A stretch of 31,644 bases of DNA from Ureaplasma sp. (GTDB taxonomy: Bacteria > Bacillota_I > Bacilli_A > Mycoplasmatales > Mycoplasmoidaceae), in NCBI GenBank assembly GCA_020024775.1, contig JAHHTF010000006.1, forward strand, positions 1 through 31,644. The letters are read 5' to 3'. A program made the translations under genes and the position numbers. The notes beneath the pieces were generated by a model. That model worked only from the letters and a program-made list of their open reading frames with translations. It made no database searches and was not told the DNA's origin. Of this stretch, positions 29,246-31,644 are shown in pieces (positions within the stretch are counted from its first letter, which is position 1; each line of letters starts with the position of its first letter).

Positions 29246-31644
29246 CTATTGTCTCAATACATAAGAATTGTTTCTTATATATTCTGTAATATCATTAATT
29301 GCACTTCCTCTATCTTCATAGGTATATTCTTTGTTATTGAATGATACTGTATACAAACAAAAAACATTGTTTCTTAGTTTGATTTGTATGAACTTGTTAT
29401 CAACCATTTTATCAGTTCTATACATTATAAATTCTTCATCAGGGTTGATTCTATAAGCTCTTTTAGAATTTGATAATACCATTTGGATACTGTCTACAAA
29501 TTGTGGAGCACCACAAATTGGGAAAGGTCTAGTTGCTGATATTCTTTCAACATTATTACCTGGGTCCATAAAATTAATTTTGATTGGAACATTAAATTGT
29601 AAATATTTATCAACTAATTGTTTGTACTGTTCATTATTAAAAGCTAACTCTGAACTAAAGTCAATGTTTGTGAAAGATGGGTTTATAAATTGTGAAGATT
29701 CTAACGCTTTGCAGAATTTCATTTGTTTTTCTCTGCTAATTCCAGCAATTGATTCATCATACAATTTAACTGCCTCATTAACATTATCATCCATTAATTT
29801 ATCACTTTCAGTTGATAAAAATTCTACATTTCCCAAATCTGAAATTCTTTTGTTATACAAACCTAATGAATCTTTTAAACCACAAAGATTTGTTTGAACA
29901 CCCAAATTCAATGATTCATTAAAAGAATTTATTGGTTCTAGTGCATTGTCAACTACTCCATCTGAATGAACTGATAAATTGAAATCAGTTGGATCAATTG
30001 AGAACGATGAATCGTAATTTTGTTGTGATTTTGATGAAACATTAAAAAAGTATTTATCTATTGAATTTTTCATAACATTTTTTAATGAAGGCGAAATTTG
30101 ATTAGCTGATTTATCAAAATAATTCGATAATAGGGAGAACACATCATCTTGTTCCATACTTCTACCTAAAGCTTTTTTGGTATCATTGAAACTCAATTGG
30201 TAAAGTGGTGCATCATTATACATTACAAAAAATCCATTATTTGTTTGATTGTTAACCAAATCTTCATTAATTAATGGGGTTTCAATTTGAGTAAAGATAT
30301 TGTTTTGAATATCTAAATTTGTGAATTGCTTCAAAAAATTGTTTCTAACTGATAATCAATTTTTTTCTGAATCTATTGTTTTATTTGAACCATTACTTTT
30401 ATCTGATAAAAACATTTTTCTATCAAAGAATCCAATTGAACCTCTACCTGAGTATGAACCTTTGAAGGAATTAGCAATAGAACTTAACAATTGAACACCT
30501 GTATTATTGTTATTATACGAATTATCCCTATTGCTGAAATAATATTCAGAATCTAATCAATCAAATGTATCTTTACAAAATTGTGCTTCAGTAGCAGTAT
30601 AATCTGAATAAACATAGGATTCAACTTTTGAATTTGCTACTGGTTCATCCGGAAAATATTGTTGTCTGATGTTTGTATCAGTTAAGATATTTGATAATAC
30701 CGGTTGGTATTCAGCGTAATCATTATTAAATGAACTTCCTAGATAAAAATGTTCATTTTTAATATTAATATCAAATTGATTTTTAACAAAAGTTTTTAGA
30801 TCAACTTTTTGATTATAACCCAATTGATTCTTAATATTAACTTGGATAAAGTTATAGTTAATATCATTTGGATTTTTGAAAAAATCAGTATGACTTAAAT
30901 AATCAAACAATTTTATATCACCGTCATTAGTTGACTCACTTAATTCTTCATAAGCTAATTTAACTGATGATTCTAAAAAGTTGTTTGCCCCCTCAAAAGC
31001 AACTTGCTTTAAACCTTGTTTAATTAAATTAGCATTCTTAGTAGAAATATATGGCATTACTCCAAAAGTTAATAATGAATAATTTACATTCTTGAATTTA
31101 TAACTTGGGATATCTAAAATTCCAGAAATATTTTCACCTGATGCATCAGACGAATACGAACCAACGAATTCATGATGTGAATCAAAAAATTTAGCAATAA
31201 CAAAATCTTTATTCTTGAAACAAGGTAAAATTCCTTTTAATTTTTTAGCAACATTGTTATCAAAAATTCTGGCTTGTTGATATGCTGGTCTTCATAAGAT
31301 ACCAGCAAGTCTAGGTTTATATTTTCTTTGGTAAACTTCAAATATTTCTCTAAAGTTATAACCTTTAGAAAACACCCCATTAAGAAATTCAAAATCTTGT
31401 AAAGAAAGGTTATCTCTAGAATCAATATAATAATTTCTTACTCTATTCGCAGTTGAAAAAGTTCAACCTAAAAATGTTTCCTCCTCATTTTCATAACCTT
31501 TGTCGAATGGAATAAGATTGAAAGGATTGTATTTTGAAATTAACTGTGGTTTTAAGAAGATTCTTGCTCTTAAAACATTATGATTTAAAATGTAATCTTT
31601 AACCCAATCATACATATAATCAAGTAAATGATTTAATATCTTTT
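29246..31644 (-). CDS. Large protein of the repeated module, copy 2 (5' end outside window)
   Basis: The last 799 codons of a paralog of the 951-residue protein, open throughout with UGA as Trp (for example FDWLDSE and KNWLSVRN) and ending at TAG 29246. The start should lie roughly 450 bases beyond the window if the length matches copy 1. From about 29246 to 30270 it matches copy 1 closely, with mainly silent changes. The middle differs strongly (SYNNNNTGVQLLSS for SYRNKYSSNPLSSS), while the first 103 bases at the window edge are identical to 27341-27443. No signal or membrane part is seen in the visible portion. Function unknown. Confidence 0.85.

Larger units (their letters stand above)
23903..31644. 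repeat. Tandem direct repeat of a 4.2-kb two-gene unit
   Basis: The unit (leader, large gene, lipoprotein gene) repeats with a period of about 4.2 kb: lipoprotein ends at 23903 and 28116 (4213 bases apart), large-gene stops at 25045 and 29246 (4201 apart). The sequence just after each lipoprotein stop is also shared (GAACATTATATTAAAG on the plus strand). The second unit continues past the right edge, so more copies may follow. Confidence 0.92.

Noticed and set aside
31237..31425. Small minus-strand gene of about 62 codons
   Set aside because: It lies in another frame inside the large module gene and matches a similar shadow frame in copy 1; the main frame is open throughout.
23903..31644. 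Ig-binding protein / Ig protease (MIB-MIP) tandem pairs
   Set aside because: The tandem two-gene layout is similar, but the large protein lacks an export signal and no serine-protease-type motif is visible; sizes and order also differ.

Overview
The window reads as a chromosome segment of a Mollicute (Mycoplasma-like bacterium). The DNA is very AT-rich, and UGA must be read as tryptophan (genetic code 4): at least twenty otherwise intact conserved proteins contain in-frame UGA exactly where their families have Trp. S8 and S14 end in a UGA-encoded Trp just before a true stop. A lipoprotein signal ending LSSC fits the same group. I cannot name the species. Apart from the last 33 codons of a plus-strand gene at the left edge, every gene lies on the minus strand, so transcription runs from high to low coordinates.

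Right part (about 22.6-31.6 kb): a tandem array of a two-gene module I do not recognise. Each unit is a large protein of about 950 residues with no visible signal peptide, followed two bases later by a lipoprotein of about 375 residues. Two copies are visible (the outer one runs off the window), plus a third truncated copy of the large gene (23330-23719). The copies are mosaics of near-identical and strongly diverged blocks, which suggests recombination among paralogs. Each unit is preceded by a TATAAT box and a leader depleted of G. A small membrane protein with a SHOCT-like tail (22616-23320) follows the truncated copy and ends at a terminator.

Middle part (6.7-22.5 kb): rpsB as its own unit with promoter and terminator, then one long S10-spc-alpha ribosomal cluster: rpsJ-rplC-rplD-rplW-rplB-rpsS-rplV-rpsC-rplP-rpmC-rpsQ-rplN-rplX-rplE-rpsN-rpsH-rplF-rplR-rpsE-rplO-secY-adk-map-infA-rpmJ-rpsM-rpsK-rpoA-rplQ. 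Genes overlap or lie a few bases apart, usually with clear Shine-Dalgarno sites. rpmD (L30) is absent between rpsE and rplO. A promoter precedes rpsJ and a hairpin terminator follows rplQ.

Left part (0.1-6.6 kb): a three-gene overlapping operon, probably transcribed almost leaderless, encoding a polytopic membrane protein and two ABC exporter half-transporters. Their degenerate motifs complement each other as in asymmetric heterodimeric exporters. It ends at a perfect bidirectional hairpin shared with the convergent plus-strand gene.
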